Of a stretch of DNA of 64,000 nt, positions 1 through 10,999 are shown piece after piece. The stretch is from positions 744,001-808,000 of the forward strand of contig JAUTDP010000012.1 in the NCBI GenBank assembly GCA_033439795.1, given 5' to 3'. The notes beneath the pieces are model-generated. The model saw only the letters and a program-made list of their open reading frames with translations. It ran no database searches and was not told where the DNA came from. The first letter of the stretch is position 1; every line of letters begins with the position of its first letter. The DNA is from Sordaria brevicollis (lineage: Eukaryota; Ascomycota; Sordariomycetes; Sordariales; Sordariaceae). The translations under genes and the position numbers were made by a program.

Positions 1-3000
1 CAGTGATGCAGGACAAGGTTGTTGACGACATGTTAGACTGACCGAGACATGGGGTGTGTATGGCGTGGGTACGGTTTATTAGGTTGTTGACTGGCTTCGG
101 AGTAGTCCGTCAAAGTTCGGATTGCTGTCGTATGCGATTTCTCTTTCGTGATGTCGGCGTGGCTGGGCCCTGAGTCAGCAAAAACTGCAGATTTGAAAAT
201 ATCGTGATATCGAAATGTGACGAGTAACTTGCAGCCGGAATCAGAAGATGGTAGAGGATTCTGAGTCTGTAACCTTGAACTCCCCCTTCGGGTATTGACG
301 TACTGGCGCGAAGTTGGAGGATTTCCACGGGATTCGGGATTTTGCTGGCGAGATGAAAAAGTAGCTGCCTATGGCAAAGGAGCACAGCAACAAAGAGAAG
401 AAGAAATTTGAGCCATGTTCATTTCGAAGTTCCTCTCACTTGCAAGGAAAGAAGGCGGGGGGTTGAGTGACGGTGGCATTGCGAGTTCCTTCCCCATCAG
501 TCGTCCAGCGGTCCAAGTCGCTCGTGGAGAAACTGCTGCCTCGCTCTTGCATATTCTCTCGGTGCAAGTTTGCATTTCCTCTGGTTGGCAGTGACTTCCT
601 GAATGAAAATCTGGAAATTCCACTTCTTGCAGTTCTGCCTCTGGTGGCCTAGATTCCTTCTGTTTTTCTTCTGTTTTTGGGCGCATTCGTAAGTTTTGTT
701 TGCCCAGCCAAAATCCACTGCACCGACTTGCAATCGGCGTGATATCTCCATGGGATTGTTCCATTCTCAACGGGAGGAGGGGCTGGATGGATCAACCTTG
801 ATCGACTGCTGAGCCAGATCCCCGTTGTTGCCTCTTTGACTCCACAGGAGAAACATGCATTTCTCCTACAAGACGGTCGTGTTTCGAATTCGCTCTCTGG
901 CCTGGCTGACCGAGAAGGAGGCAAACGTTCTCTTGGTCTATTTGGGTGATTCCAGTTTCCACCGGAACCAGCCCGTCAGCCTGTCCCCGAAAGGAAACTC
1001 CGCACGTTCCGGGACGACAAGACGGCCGCCTTCCAACGAGACCAATCAATATTGCCCACAGATCTGATCGGCTTTGGGGTTACGCAGAGGGAAAATATCA
1101 GATGCCTCGGATGCGAACTGCAGTTGGAACAGTTTACAGGAAATGAGCATGGAAGTTCGGGGAGGTGGAGATGGAGCGGGCGGCGGAGAGAGGTTTGTCA
1201 TCCGCAAATCCAATCCAATCCGCTCCGAGCATGCCGCCGCCGGGCGACCTTGCGTTGTCTGTTATGTTCTGATAGTATCAAATATAGGTGAAACCTTCTG
1301 CAGAATCTGTTAGTGAAATATAAGTTACATGGGGCGTTATACCTCTCTGATGCCCTACTAATACGGGCCGCAACTCAAAACATCCTCGTGGCCTTGGAAC
1401 CGGCAAAGGAAAAGTTGTGCAATGCAAACACTTGGAGACTCGAGCAGTTCTCTGCCTCTTCCCTTTCTCCTATGCTGGGATCCTTTGAACTACTGCAGTA
1501 TCGAGAATGTCTTCGGATGCCTACATCAAGAGGTACGCTTTCGCTCCTTCCTTCCAGTTTCTGGTGGTGATATTCAGTGCGGGTCTCCCTCCAAGTGTCC
1601 AGTGGCCTCCATCCAAACTCCACTGAAACGGCGGGGCCATTGGGGCTCTGGGAATGCCCCCGCTTATCCCGTCAGTGCCACGCCGACCTCCTCCACTCTC
1701 CCCGATTTTCCATCTGGTCGTCCCCTTGTCCCAGTCCAGGTCTCAGCAAGTCGGTCCCACCGCTCACATCGCTTTTCGTCGACCGCACCGGATTTTGTCG
1801 CCCTTTTTGCCATCACCATCCACGTCGATCCAAGATCCCGCTAACCCCCTCACGATACGCGAGCGACATGTCTCGGTGGTACAGCCAGGGACTGGACGGT
1901 ATGGTACACTAGGAGAAGTGGAAAGGCACACAGCATGAAGCACAGCAAATGATGGGCCGGCGACGACGAGGACGACGACATCTAGCCAGTCAACATGCTC
2001 ACCGGCCGGCTAGGCGCTTCTCTCATAAACAACCTCTGTTGACACGGCGATGGACAGCTTGATAGGTGATACTGTTTACAGTACCAGAGTACGCAATCTC
2101 AACATGGCGCGGTTTGCCCAATATCGCGAGGCCTCGACTTTCGGGTCCAGCGCCATCAGCCCTGGAAAGTTGAAGCCAAAAGAGTCCACCAGGCCACAAG
2201 AGGATGCCGTGCGCCTTCACACCGTCCAGGGTCCTCCAACATCCTCCGGTCTTCGCAACCAATCATAGCCAGCCACCAGAGGCCCAAGCACCGAAATGGG
2301 ATCAACCACCTCCCCCTCCACCACCTCCCGCTCGCAGCCCGTCATCTTCGATAGCCCTCCGAATGGCGCCTTTTCCCACTGCCTGGTTGGGTTTGACTGG
2401 CCCATGGAGTGGTCTTGTCTCTGCACCTCTGTGGTGCTTGCGTTGATGGCTTCTGCCTGCGAGAGTTGTCATGCAGTGCTGGGCTGTCAAGGTTGTATAG
2501 GAGATGGCCCAACGGCTAGTCTGTGGTCAGAAAGTTCCCGTGCCGTTCAAGGACGCGACGTGGTCAGCCTCCATCTTTATACTCTGAACCAGTTGCGGTG
2601 CCGCGGGGATCGCGAGAACTATATGAATACATGGAGGGCCAGAGCCCGTTATCGTCCCGGATGCCCAACCCCAGGACTCTTTCTCACGACTCTGGTCGTC
2701 TAGACTCTGTGTTTCCAACCAGGAGCACACAGCTCCGACGTATGGCTGTAAGTGAGCTTCAGCACGCGAGCAAAAAGAGGTACGTGGACGTTCCTTTGTT
2801 GTCTGAGAGTGTTTCCCATTGTCACGGCAAGGTATCCCGCCGGCACTCCAGCTGGCCCCCCCTTCTGGGATTGGGACGGACCCCTTATCGCAGCCAAGTG
2901 ATCGACAAGAGTCAGTCGATCGCTTCTAGAACGCCCACCCTTACCTATCATCCGCCACCGCCTATCCGCTCTTCGGACCCTTGGACCCCTAGGACCCCAA

Positions 3001-3405
3001 CATACCAGGGGCTCGTGGTCCATTGACACATCCCCCCTGCCGGTCGCGTCTCGGTCGCCTGCCGCTCTCCGGACTCTCGTGGACCCCTTCTTTCCACACC
3101 TCGGGGAGTCACCTTGGGGTTTATAAGTCCCCCTTGTCCCGTTTTCCTGTTTCTTTGTTGGGACGAGGAACCCTTTACTGTGCCGGCTCTTCCAAGCTGT
3201 GACTTACTCGCTGACCCAACACTTGTCAGACCTTCGTTTCGTCGTTGGCTGTGTTTTGGTCCAACCATATAACCTTTTCCCACACCGACACGCCCCGGCG
3301 GCTTTTCCCTCCTTTTACCCTCGCTTCTCCTCTCATCTGAGCCTCCATCCGAGTACGATACCCCCCACCATCCGATCGAATTCAAGCCAGACTTAGTTGC
3401 CCATC
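1..3405. other. Gene-poor upstream region
   Basis: I find no convincing gene here. Open frames on both strands are short, overlap each other in several frames, and show no family motif. The last part (about 3290-3380) is pyrimidine-rich, as is usual just upstream of fungal start codons, and is probably the promoter and 5' leader of the calpain gene. The long distance to the window edge may hide a non-coding transcript or a long regulatory region, which I cannot see from sequence. Confidence 0.5.
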
Positions 3406-6400
3406 ATGCACGGCTACTCGTCGTCCTCCGAGTCGGACGACGAATACAGCTATCGTCGGAACAAGGGGAAGATCCCCGCGCCCGCCAACTCCAACGATGC
3501 CAACAAAAAAAAGAAGAAGCTCAAGCTACCTCCTCAACAGTCCATAAACCGCATCTGGAAGCGGTTCAGCAACAAGAGGTTCAACAAGGCGTTGGCAATC
3601 TTGCCATTCGACCCAGTTCTGCCGCCCACCATCTCCGACCGGTCTAATGAACTGCTCAGTGAGGGCTACGAGCGAGCAGCTGAAGAATGCAGGAGGAAAG
3701 TCAGAAAAATCATACAAGAATGCAAGAGAGTGAACACACGGTACCGGGATCCCGGTTGGGATTTGGTGAGTAGTTACAGTCAAATATTCTTTTCTTGAAC
3801 TGATTTGGCTGACCTGCAACTTTTACAGGACTGGGATCTCAAGATGGAAAAGGGCCACTGCTTGAACAGCTTGGGCCGAACCAAGTTCGATTTGAGCGCG
3901 TCTACAATGCAAAATCCTAGCGCTACCGTGCCCAAAGCGGTGAAGCGCGTTCACGAGATTTACGAGAAGCCTACATTCATGGCCAAGATCCTTGGCTCGG
4001 ATGTCAAGCAGGGAAGCTTGGGAGACTGCTGGTTGATGGCTAGCTTGTCTGGCCTTGCCAACGTTAAAGACGGTATCAAACGGATATGCGTTGAGTATGA
4101 CACAAGGATCGGTATTTACGGCTTCGTGTTCTACAGAGGTATGTGCCCGTCAACATTTATGCAGGGGAAACGAGCTAAGCTAACCAATCTTCAGATGGCG
4201 AGTGGATCTACTCAATCATCGACGACAAGCTGTATCTCAAGTCACCTTGCTGGGATTCACCAAGCATGCAGCGTAACCTGCTACAACAAATCGATCGCGA
4301 AGATGTCGAACGAGTGTATCGTCAGACCTATCAGACCGGCTCCAAGGCTCTCTTCTTTGCCCAGTGCAAGGACCAAAATGAGACCTGGGTGCCTCTGATT
4401 GAGAAGGCGTACGCCAAAGCTCACGGAGACTATGCTTCCCTTTCGGGAGGTTGGATTGGCGAGGGTTTGGAAGATCTATCTGGTGGTGTCACAACCGAGC
4501 TGCTGGCTTCCGATATCCTCGATCTTGACGGGTTCTGGGAAAATGAACTCAGCAGGGTCAACGAGGAGTTTCTGTTCGGTTGCAGCACTGGCTTGCTTGA
4601 CGGTGGCTACGGCGAGCGCGAAGGCATCTCCGAAGGACATGCCTACGTCGTCATGGAAGCAAGGACGCTGAAAGACGGCACACGCCTTGTCAAGCTCAGG
4701 AACCCCTGGGGTAAGACCAAGAAGGGCATCTGGGAAGGCGCGTGGTCGGACGGCTCCAAGGAGTGGACCACCGACGTCCAGGAAGAACTTGGCCACCAGT
4801 TTGGCAGTGACAGTGTCTTCTGGATCTCGTACGAAGATTTGTTGCGCAAGTATCAGCACTTCGATCGTACCCGTCTGTTCCGCGACCCTGATTGGCGCTG
4901 CTGCCAGAGATGGATCGGTGTCGAGGTACCTTGGAAGCCTCAGTACAACGAGAAGTTCCACATTAAGCTGACTCGCGAGTCGCCGTTGGTACTGGTCCTC
5001 AGTCAGCTCGACAACCGGTACTTCAAGGGCCTCCATGGTCAATACTCCTTCCGCCTACAGTTCCGCATCCATGAGCAACACCGACCTAATGCTGAAGACT
5101 ACATTGTCCGCAGCCATGGCAACTACTTGATGGATCGCTCAGTGTCCATTGAGCTTCCCTCTATGTTGCCTGGCAACTACAGCGTCTTCATCAGCGTCAT
5201 CGGTGAGCGCAATACCAGCCAGCCTAGCATCGAGGACGTGGTCAAGCGGGAATGCAAGAAGCGGGTCGAGAACGAGAAGCTCGTTCAAGTCGGATACGCT
5301 TATGATCTTGCCCACAGCAAGGCTGCCGCCCATCTTGAAGCTGTGAAGGCACTTCGGAAGAAGGCCGACCAGAAGAAGGCTAGCGATGCTCGTCAGAAGG
5401 AGCGTCATCGCCTGTGGGAGAAGCGTCACCTCAACCGTCAGATCACCAAGAAGCAGGGCCGCAAGAACAACCAGAAGCTTGAGGCCAGGCAAGCTGCGCG
5501 TGAGGAGAAGAAGCGTCAGGAGGAAGAGCTCAAGCCTAAGGACGTCGGTGTCCAGACCGAGGAACCCAAGGAAGAGGTGAAGCCTGAGGAGAAGAAGGCC
5601 GAGGACACCAAGCCCGAGGAGCAATCCAAGAAGGTCGAGTCGGGTTCTGATACCGAGAAGAACGGAGGCAAGGATGCCGCGGCTGATGAAAGTCCCGAAG
5701 GCACCCCTCTTGCTACGCCTGCCGAGACACCTGCGGTCGAGAAGACCGAGAGTCAAGCTTCCAACCTCATGGTCCCCGACCTTCCTACGCCTGACCCAAC
5801 ACCGGCCGTTGAGAAGACCGAGAGCCAAGTTGCTGGCGCAGTGAGCGCTGAGGCCGAGAAGAAGGCTGATGAGAAGTCGGACAACAAGGACGACCATGAA
5901 GGCGAGGTTCCTTCATCAGGCAGCTCCCAAGCCTCCAGCGGTCCTTCCTACACTCCCAAGACCGATGCTTCCGTAGCCGATGCTGCGGACGAGAAGGACA
6001 AGGAGAAGGTACCCGTCCCTCCTGCTACCGACTCCAAGCCCGCCGCCGACGCCAAGGTGTCCGGTGGACCCCCGGCTGCCGAGACAAAGAAGGAAGAGGA
6101 GAAGAAGCCCGAGGACAAGCCGGCCGCCAAGAGCAGCCCTCCCAAGAAGAAGTCGCCCAACATGTACGTCACCTCAGACGGCGAATCGAGCGCCTCCCCC
6201 ATCGAAGACTGGGAGGAACTCTACAGCTCCGACGACATGACCCGCAAGCCACGCATGAGCGCGCCTCCTCCGCCCGGTACCGTCATGGTCAGCAAGTACA
6301 AGGACGAGACCGAGGACGAGAACGAGCCGGATCCGTGGAACGCCATCTGCGTCGTCGGCCTTCGGGTGTACTCCAAGGACGAGGATCTCGAGCTGCGCAT

Positions 6401-6656
6401 CGTCATGGAGGGCGGCGAGCTTGAGGAAGGCGGCATGGGTGAGAAGGGCGGAGTCGATCTCGACAATGCCCAGGCCAACGCCGGAGGTGCGAGAATTAAT
6501 AAGAAGGATGGCGAAGGAGAGGATGGCGCCTATGAAGGCGATAGCGAAGAGGAGAAGAAGAGGGGGAAGCACAGGAGGTATTCTGTCATTGTGCAGAAGG
6601 GCAAGGGAGAGGAGGAGTATGAGAGCGCGGTGGAGAGTCAGAAGGAGCCTTTGTGA
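3406..6656 (+). CDS. Calpain-type cysteine protease with long charged C-terminal tail
   Basis: Three exons: 3406-3765, 3829-4138 and 4195-6656, about 1043 residues. Both introns (63 and 56 nt) have GT/AG ends and a CTRAC-like branch site, and joining them keeps one frame. The first in-frame ATG is 3406; the TTG at 3397 is not needed. The C2-family catalytic triad is complete: Cys187 in GSLGDCWLMASL, His372 in EGHAYVVM and Asn393 in LRNPWG. Calpain-like beta-sandwich sequence follows, up to about residue 660. The rest is a low-complexity tail rich in Lys, Glu, Ala and Pro, with a coiled-coil-like KK/EE stretch near the middle of the protein. I see no EF-hands, so calcium control by a penta-EF domain is unlikely. 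Family knowledge predicts limited intracellular proteolysis. It is not obviously the PalB/Rim13 pH-signalling calpain. Substrates are unknown. Confidence 0.93.
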
Positions 6657-7305
6657 AGGGGCGGTTTGGAGGACAGGGTATAGAATGCATTTGAGTTGTG
6701 CGTGCGTGCGTGCATTAGAAGAGAGCGATTGCGGTTGTTTTCTTTGGCTTCCTTTTCTTGGATTGTCTATTTAGGAGATGGATGGATGGATTTATTGGAT
6801 ATGATACAGATACATATGGACCCACGGAACTGGTATGGATGGATGGCGTTTTGGCTTATGGTTGCTGTCTGCAGATAGCAGTTTTGGAATGGAAGGGCAA
6901 GGGAATGGTTGTTGGTAATACCTTTGTGTTTTGTGGTTAGCATGGCAGTTTTTAGTGAGCTCGAAGTCCACTTAATCAGTTTGCCTATATCAATTCTTTT
7001 CATCACAAACCTGCATTTGAACATTGGTGAATATGGAATTTATTAAGACAGAAACAAGTTTGTGGTATCATTCTCGCAAAACCCAGAGCCAAGCTCGCAA
7101 CTCCTATCCAAGTGTCCGACCTTCGTAAACGCTCATAAATCATCCAAATCATATCTGGGGTATCCTATCGCTTCCATCCTAACATCGCGCGTCCGGTCCC
7201 TACTTCAACCTCGCTCCTCACACACATCCTTGATACAAACTCGTTTAAACCTCAACAATAGTAGGCAAACTAGGCTCAAACTTCTTTTTGTTGTTGTTGG
7301 AGCCT
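6657..7305. other. Convergent 3' regions
   Basis: This gap separates the 3' ends of the calpain gene and the small membrane-protein gene, which point at each other. It is moderately AT-rich with short GGAT-type runs near 6780. I see no coding signal or RNA gene. Confidence 0.5.
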
Positions 7306-7772
7306 CTAGTTAACCTTCTTCCTCCCCACACTCGCCGCCTTTTGTCCGCCGGAGACACCCTGGGTGCGCGTGTACCGAGTGTAGCCGTAATAAGCGGCAG
7401 AGATGAGAGCGATTATGAGGAAGTTGCCTGTTTGTGTCGTTTTCGTCAACATTTCGTTCTTCACGCTTTCTGTGGAGATTTGATCGCAGCGAAACGGATG
7501 AAGAAACAGGAAATGGAAAGGTGAATGGGAAAAAGCAAGCAAGGGAAGTAGAAGAAAAGAAAGAGAGACGTACTAGCAACAAAACTCCCAACGCCTCCCA
7601 GGGTATTAGCCACCCCCTTGAACAAGTCGCCCACAAAGGAGAAGACGCCGAAGAAGAGCCCGAAGAAGGCGGAGAAGATGGTGTGGAAGATGGAGTAGAT
7701 CCCGTTGATGAGGGATTGGATCAGTTCGGTGATGGAGGTTAGGAGGGAGGAGATTGCTGTTGTGACGGCCAT
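7306..7772 (-). CDS. Small membrane protein of unknown function
   Basis: Two exons, 7772-7574 and 7427-7306, separated by a 146-nt intron with GTACGT and CAG ends. The product is 106 residues, beginning MAVTTAISSLLTSITEL. The open frame runs further upstream, but that part is Gln/His/Asn repeat and looks like 5' leader, so I chose the ATG at 7772. Two hydrophobic stretches are visible, about residues 15-60 (rich in Phe, Ile and Gly, amphipathic in places) and 67-80 after the splice, followed by a short Tyr/Thr/Lys-rich basic tail ending GRKKVN. This suggests a small integral membrane or hairpin-inserted protein. I do not recognise the family and assign no function. The splice is supported by frame continuity only. 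Confidence 0.6.
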
Positions 7773-9718
7773 TTTGGTGATTTGTGTGGGTTGTTGGTGT
7801 TGTTGGTGTTGTTGGTGTTGGTTTTGAGTGGAACTGGGGTTGGAGTTGGTGGTTTGATGGCGGTGTTGGTGGTGATAGTTTTGTTGGTGTTGCAGTTCAG
7901 TGGAGTTGTAGAAATGTGCAAGACAAAACAAGTGCAACCACACGATGGGAACTCCCGGAGGTTTAAATACTCCTACACACTCCAACTCATAAACTCTACA
8001 ATGACGATGTTTTACAAGTTCTTCTGCCACCCGTTTTCCCAGATTCCGTACTCAAGGTCGTTCCCGTCTCACACTCTTACACACACCCATAATCCACAAA
8101 GTGACGATGTCCCCAATGACGTCACAGGTTCTCCCCCTTTGTCCTACACAACCCTTCAAGTTTCAAACCATTCCAACATACCGTACCCAAACATCCTAAT
8201 AATGGAATGAAGATCAACACGTACCATGAGCCATAGACCCTACGCACGTCATTTTTCGCATGAAAACGTGTTTTTTCATGGCCGTTGGAAATTTGGACTC
8301 GGATGTTTTGGGATGAAGAGAATCAAAGTGCTGCAAGAAGGGTCCTGGATCCACCTGGACTAGCATGGATAGGGGTTGACAGTTGACGTTGGAAATTGTT
8401 GTTAGCGCATTAGTGGCCTTTGCGACCAGGTGCCGTACAACTTTCTAGCAGATACTAACAGCCTGTTACAGCGCGGGCTTCCATGCACCGAAGAGCTCAC
8501 GTAAAGAATTGTTAGCCCTAACATATTGGCCCCAGATGCTGTTAGCACATGCATGCAACAACCAATTTCTCCAGCTCCTCTTCAACCGGCCAACACCAAT
8601 CTCAGCTTCACGTCTATGGAACGAGCAGAGGCAATGCCACCCCCGAATCCCAATTTGAGGAAGGGTGCCGCGACATTCTCCTACCCTCCAGATTCCCTAA
8701 CAAACAGTGCAGCCTGGCATCCATGCATTGCGCGGGCCGGAGAAGAGACGTGGCTAGCTCTCGCGTCCGACACTTCGAGCAGCTTAATGGCGCGCTCGGC
8801 GGCGAGAACCCGGGCGGGGACCCGTTCCAATCGTCGCGCCGAGTTTTTAATGAAAGAGGAAGCCTATGCAGACCCAGTATCGCCGAAGCTGGGCAAGTCC
8901 ATACCGTGGTGGTAGCACCGGCATGAGAGACTCACTGTCGGCGTTGAGGGACATAGGCAGGAGACGGCAGCCTCGGTTCCTATACCGGAATACTATACGG
9001 CACGGTCCTCTGTATCAAGTGTCCGCACGGGAAAACGAGCTTCTGAAAGATCGCATCAGCCACTCCGACGACGGTATATCTCATGGTGGCTTGGTATCTC
9101 CAAATCAACAAGCTTCAGGGCCTGGCTGTCAGTGATGATGATAAGCTTGTGGCGATGACAACCTACTCACCGAGAGCGTCAATCCAATCAAAGCTTGGGT
9201 TAAACGAGGCTCAGATCGAGAGAGGGTGTGCTGCCATGCATTGGCGAGTGAAGATGGGCCATTTGTGTGGAGAGGCGCCTGTCATGCTCCCCACATTTTA
9301 ATTTTCTCTCGTTCAGTCTGATAATGGCCCGTTAGGTATGAGGAACGGGTGTCTACAAATGTCTATCAGGGTGTTAGCATCTTGAAGTGGCTTTGAACCG
9401 CTTTTCAGCTTCCTCGACGAGGACGCCACGATTGGTTGACAGGGACTTTCAGCTATATCATGGGCAGAACTCCAGTTGAAGCCCGAGCAGGTGAGGTCCA
9501 CACACAGCCTGATGTACTGATTCCCTTCTCTCCTCTCTCATTCCGTTCTTCTCTCTCGTATTTTTCTTGCGTCGTCGCTCTTCTGTCTTCTGCTTTTCCG
9601 TCGAGGCCCACATCCACGAAAACTCTACCTGTCTTCTTGCACATTTTCGCAAGTCAAAAAGCGACGATCAGTAAACAGTCATCATCACTTCCGACTCGAA
9701 GCCTGACCTTAAGACACA
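7773..9718. other. Intergenic region without recognised genes
   Basis: The first 150 bp upstream of the small membrane-protein gene carry a GTTGTTGGT-type triplet repeat, probably in its 5' leader. The rest holds only short overlapping open frames with no motif. A CT-rich stretch at 9520-9650 precedes the next gene and fits a fungal core promoter. Confidence 0.45.
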
Positions 9719-10999
9719 ATGGCACCGACGCTCTATCACACGAGAGATGCCCCAGAGTCTACGGGTTTCCAGCGAGAACCTTCTGGGCGAGGGACAATTG
9801 GAATTATCTGGACCTGCCTCAGCACCATTCTGCTTTGTTCCTGGAGCTCATATCACGACGATGCCTATAACCCGAACAATTCTGTCAAGTATGAGACTTA
9901 CAAGGCATACGCCATCAAGTTTAGTCTTGCTTTCCTCTTGCCCGAGATCGGAGCCGTTCTGAGCTTCCATAACCTCTATGATGCCCTGCAACTCCGAAAA
10001 ACAGTAAGACAACTTGGAGGACCGCAGTTCGCCAGCTTCAGCTTATCACAAGCCTTTCTTATTCTCATCGACGGTGTACGTCAGAAGGAAGCTGGCTCTG
10101 AAACAACGACGTTAATTGGCCATGGGGAGCTTGTAGAGCTCGTGAGAAGCTGTCGCTTGTCCTTCTCAGACTTGCCCAGTGACGACGAAATAGCCGACAA
10201 GTCCAAGCGCGACTGGACGCTCAAGGCTCTCGCAGTTATCCAAACAAGTTGGTTCATTGCAGGAATCATTGCCCGGTTGTCCCAGGGATACCCAGTATCT
10301 CTGTATGAAGACATCACTTTGGCAAATGCCGTTTGTGGCGTTGTGGAGTTTGCATGCTGGTTCCATTGTCCTCAAAATATTCGTTTGCCCTATATTATCA
10401 GGCCTGGTCATACTAGGCTGGCCAACTCCCCGTGTGCGGCAGCTGAAAACGAAGAACTCGGAAGGGAACCAGCAGTCAATTCAGGCTGGGTTTCTGAGAG
10501 TGCGACAAGACCTGAAGCCTCGTCTAAATCTCAACTGCCTGCTCTTTCAGACGCGAGGACGGAAAAGGAAGATAGGGAAATGCCGATCACCGAACGCCTA
10601 CTTGTAACCGAAGAAGGGACAAGACATGGAGAATCACATACAGCTCAGCCCATCAAGCTCCAAGAGATGTCAGTAAATGTCTTGATGCCTGTATTGGTCG
10701 CATTTTCTTTAGTGTTCTCCGGCATTCACATCGCGGCGTGGAACTACAGTTTCTGCTCCTTGGCGGAGGCGTGGATTTGGCGAGGTGGTTCACTTGGACT
10801 TGCAATATTAGTTGTTTTATTTCCCATCCTCGTGAAAAGTCAAGAAATGCCAGGGGGGGATATTCTTCTCAGAGGCAATATTGTGCTATACCCCATAGTA
10901 CGCACCATGATGTTTATAGTAGCCCTCATGGCTTTCCGCAAAGCACCGACGCGTCTTTATGAGACTCCATCATGGACACAATACTGGCCACATATTTGA
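9719..10999 (+). CDS. Multi-pass membrane protein, paralogue 1
   Basis: A single exon encodes 426 residues from ATG 9719, in a good context (CACAATGGC). About seven hydrophobic segments are visible: near residues 25-45, 65-87, 167-188, 200-220, 320-345, 355-373 and 385-405. A hydrophilic loop lies at about 235-315. It shares a set of blocks with the gene at 13531: GRGT near the N-terminus, FLLPE, the SDxPSxDEIADK block, YPVSL-E-D followed by CPQ, a GIH-AAW block, and a C-terminus of the form YExPxWTxxWPH. These blocks are typical of a large fungal-specific membrane family with no function known to me. Compared with paralogue 2 it is about 110 residues shorter, mainly in the central loop. I give no biochemical role. 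Confidence 0.8.
   Translation: MAPTLYHTRDAPESTGFQREPSGRGTIGIIWTCLSTILLCSWSSYHDDAYNPNNSVKYETYKAYAIKFSLAFLLPEIGAVLSFHNLYDALQLRKTVRQLGGPQFASFSLSQAFLILIDGVRQKEAGSETTTLIGHGELVELVRSCRLSFSDLPSDDEIADKSKRDWTLKALAVIQTSWFIAGIIARLSQGYPVSLYEDITLANAVCGVVEFACWFHCPQNIRLPYIIRPGHTRLANSPCAAAENEELGREPAVNSGWVSESATRPEASSKSQLPALSDARTEKEDREMPITERLLVTEEGTRHGESHTAQPIKLQEMSVNVLMPVLVAFSLVFSGIHIAAWNYSFCSLAEAWIWRGGSLGLAILVVLFPILVKSQEMPGGDILLRGNIVLYPIVRTMMFIVALMAFRKAPTRLYETPSWTQYWPHI

Noticed and set aside
8526..9135. Overlapping plus-strand open frames of 90-129 codons
   Set aside because: Three frames are open at once, none has a motif, and no splice join gives a recognisable product.
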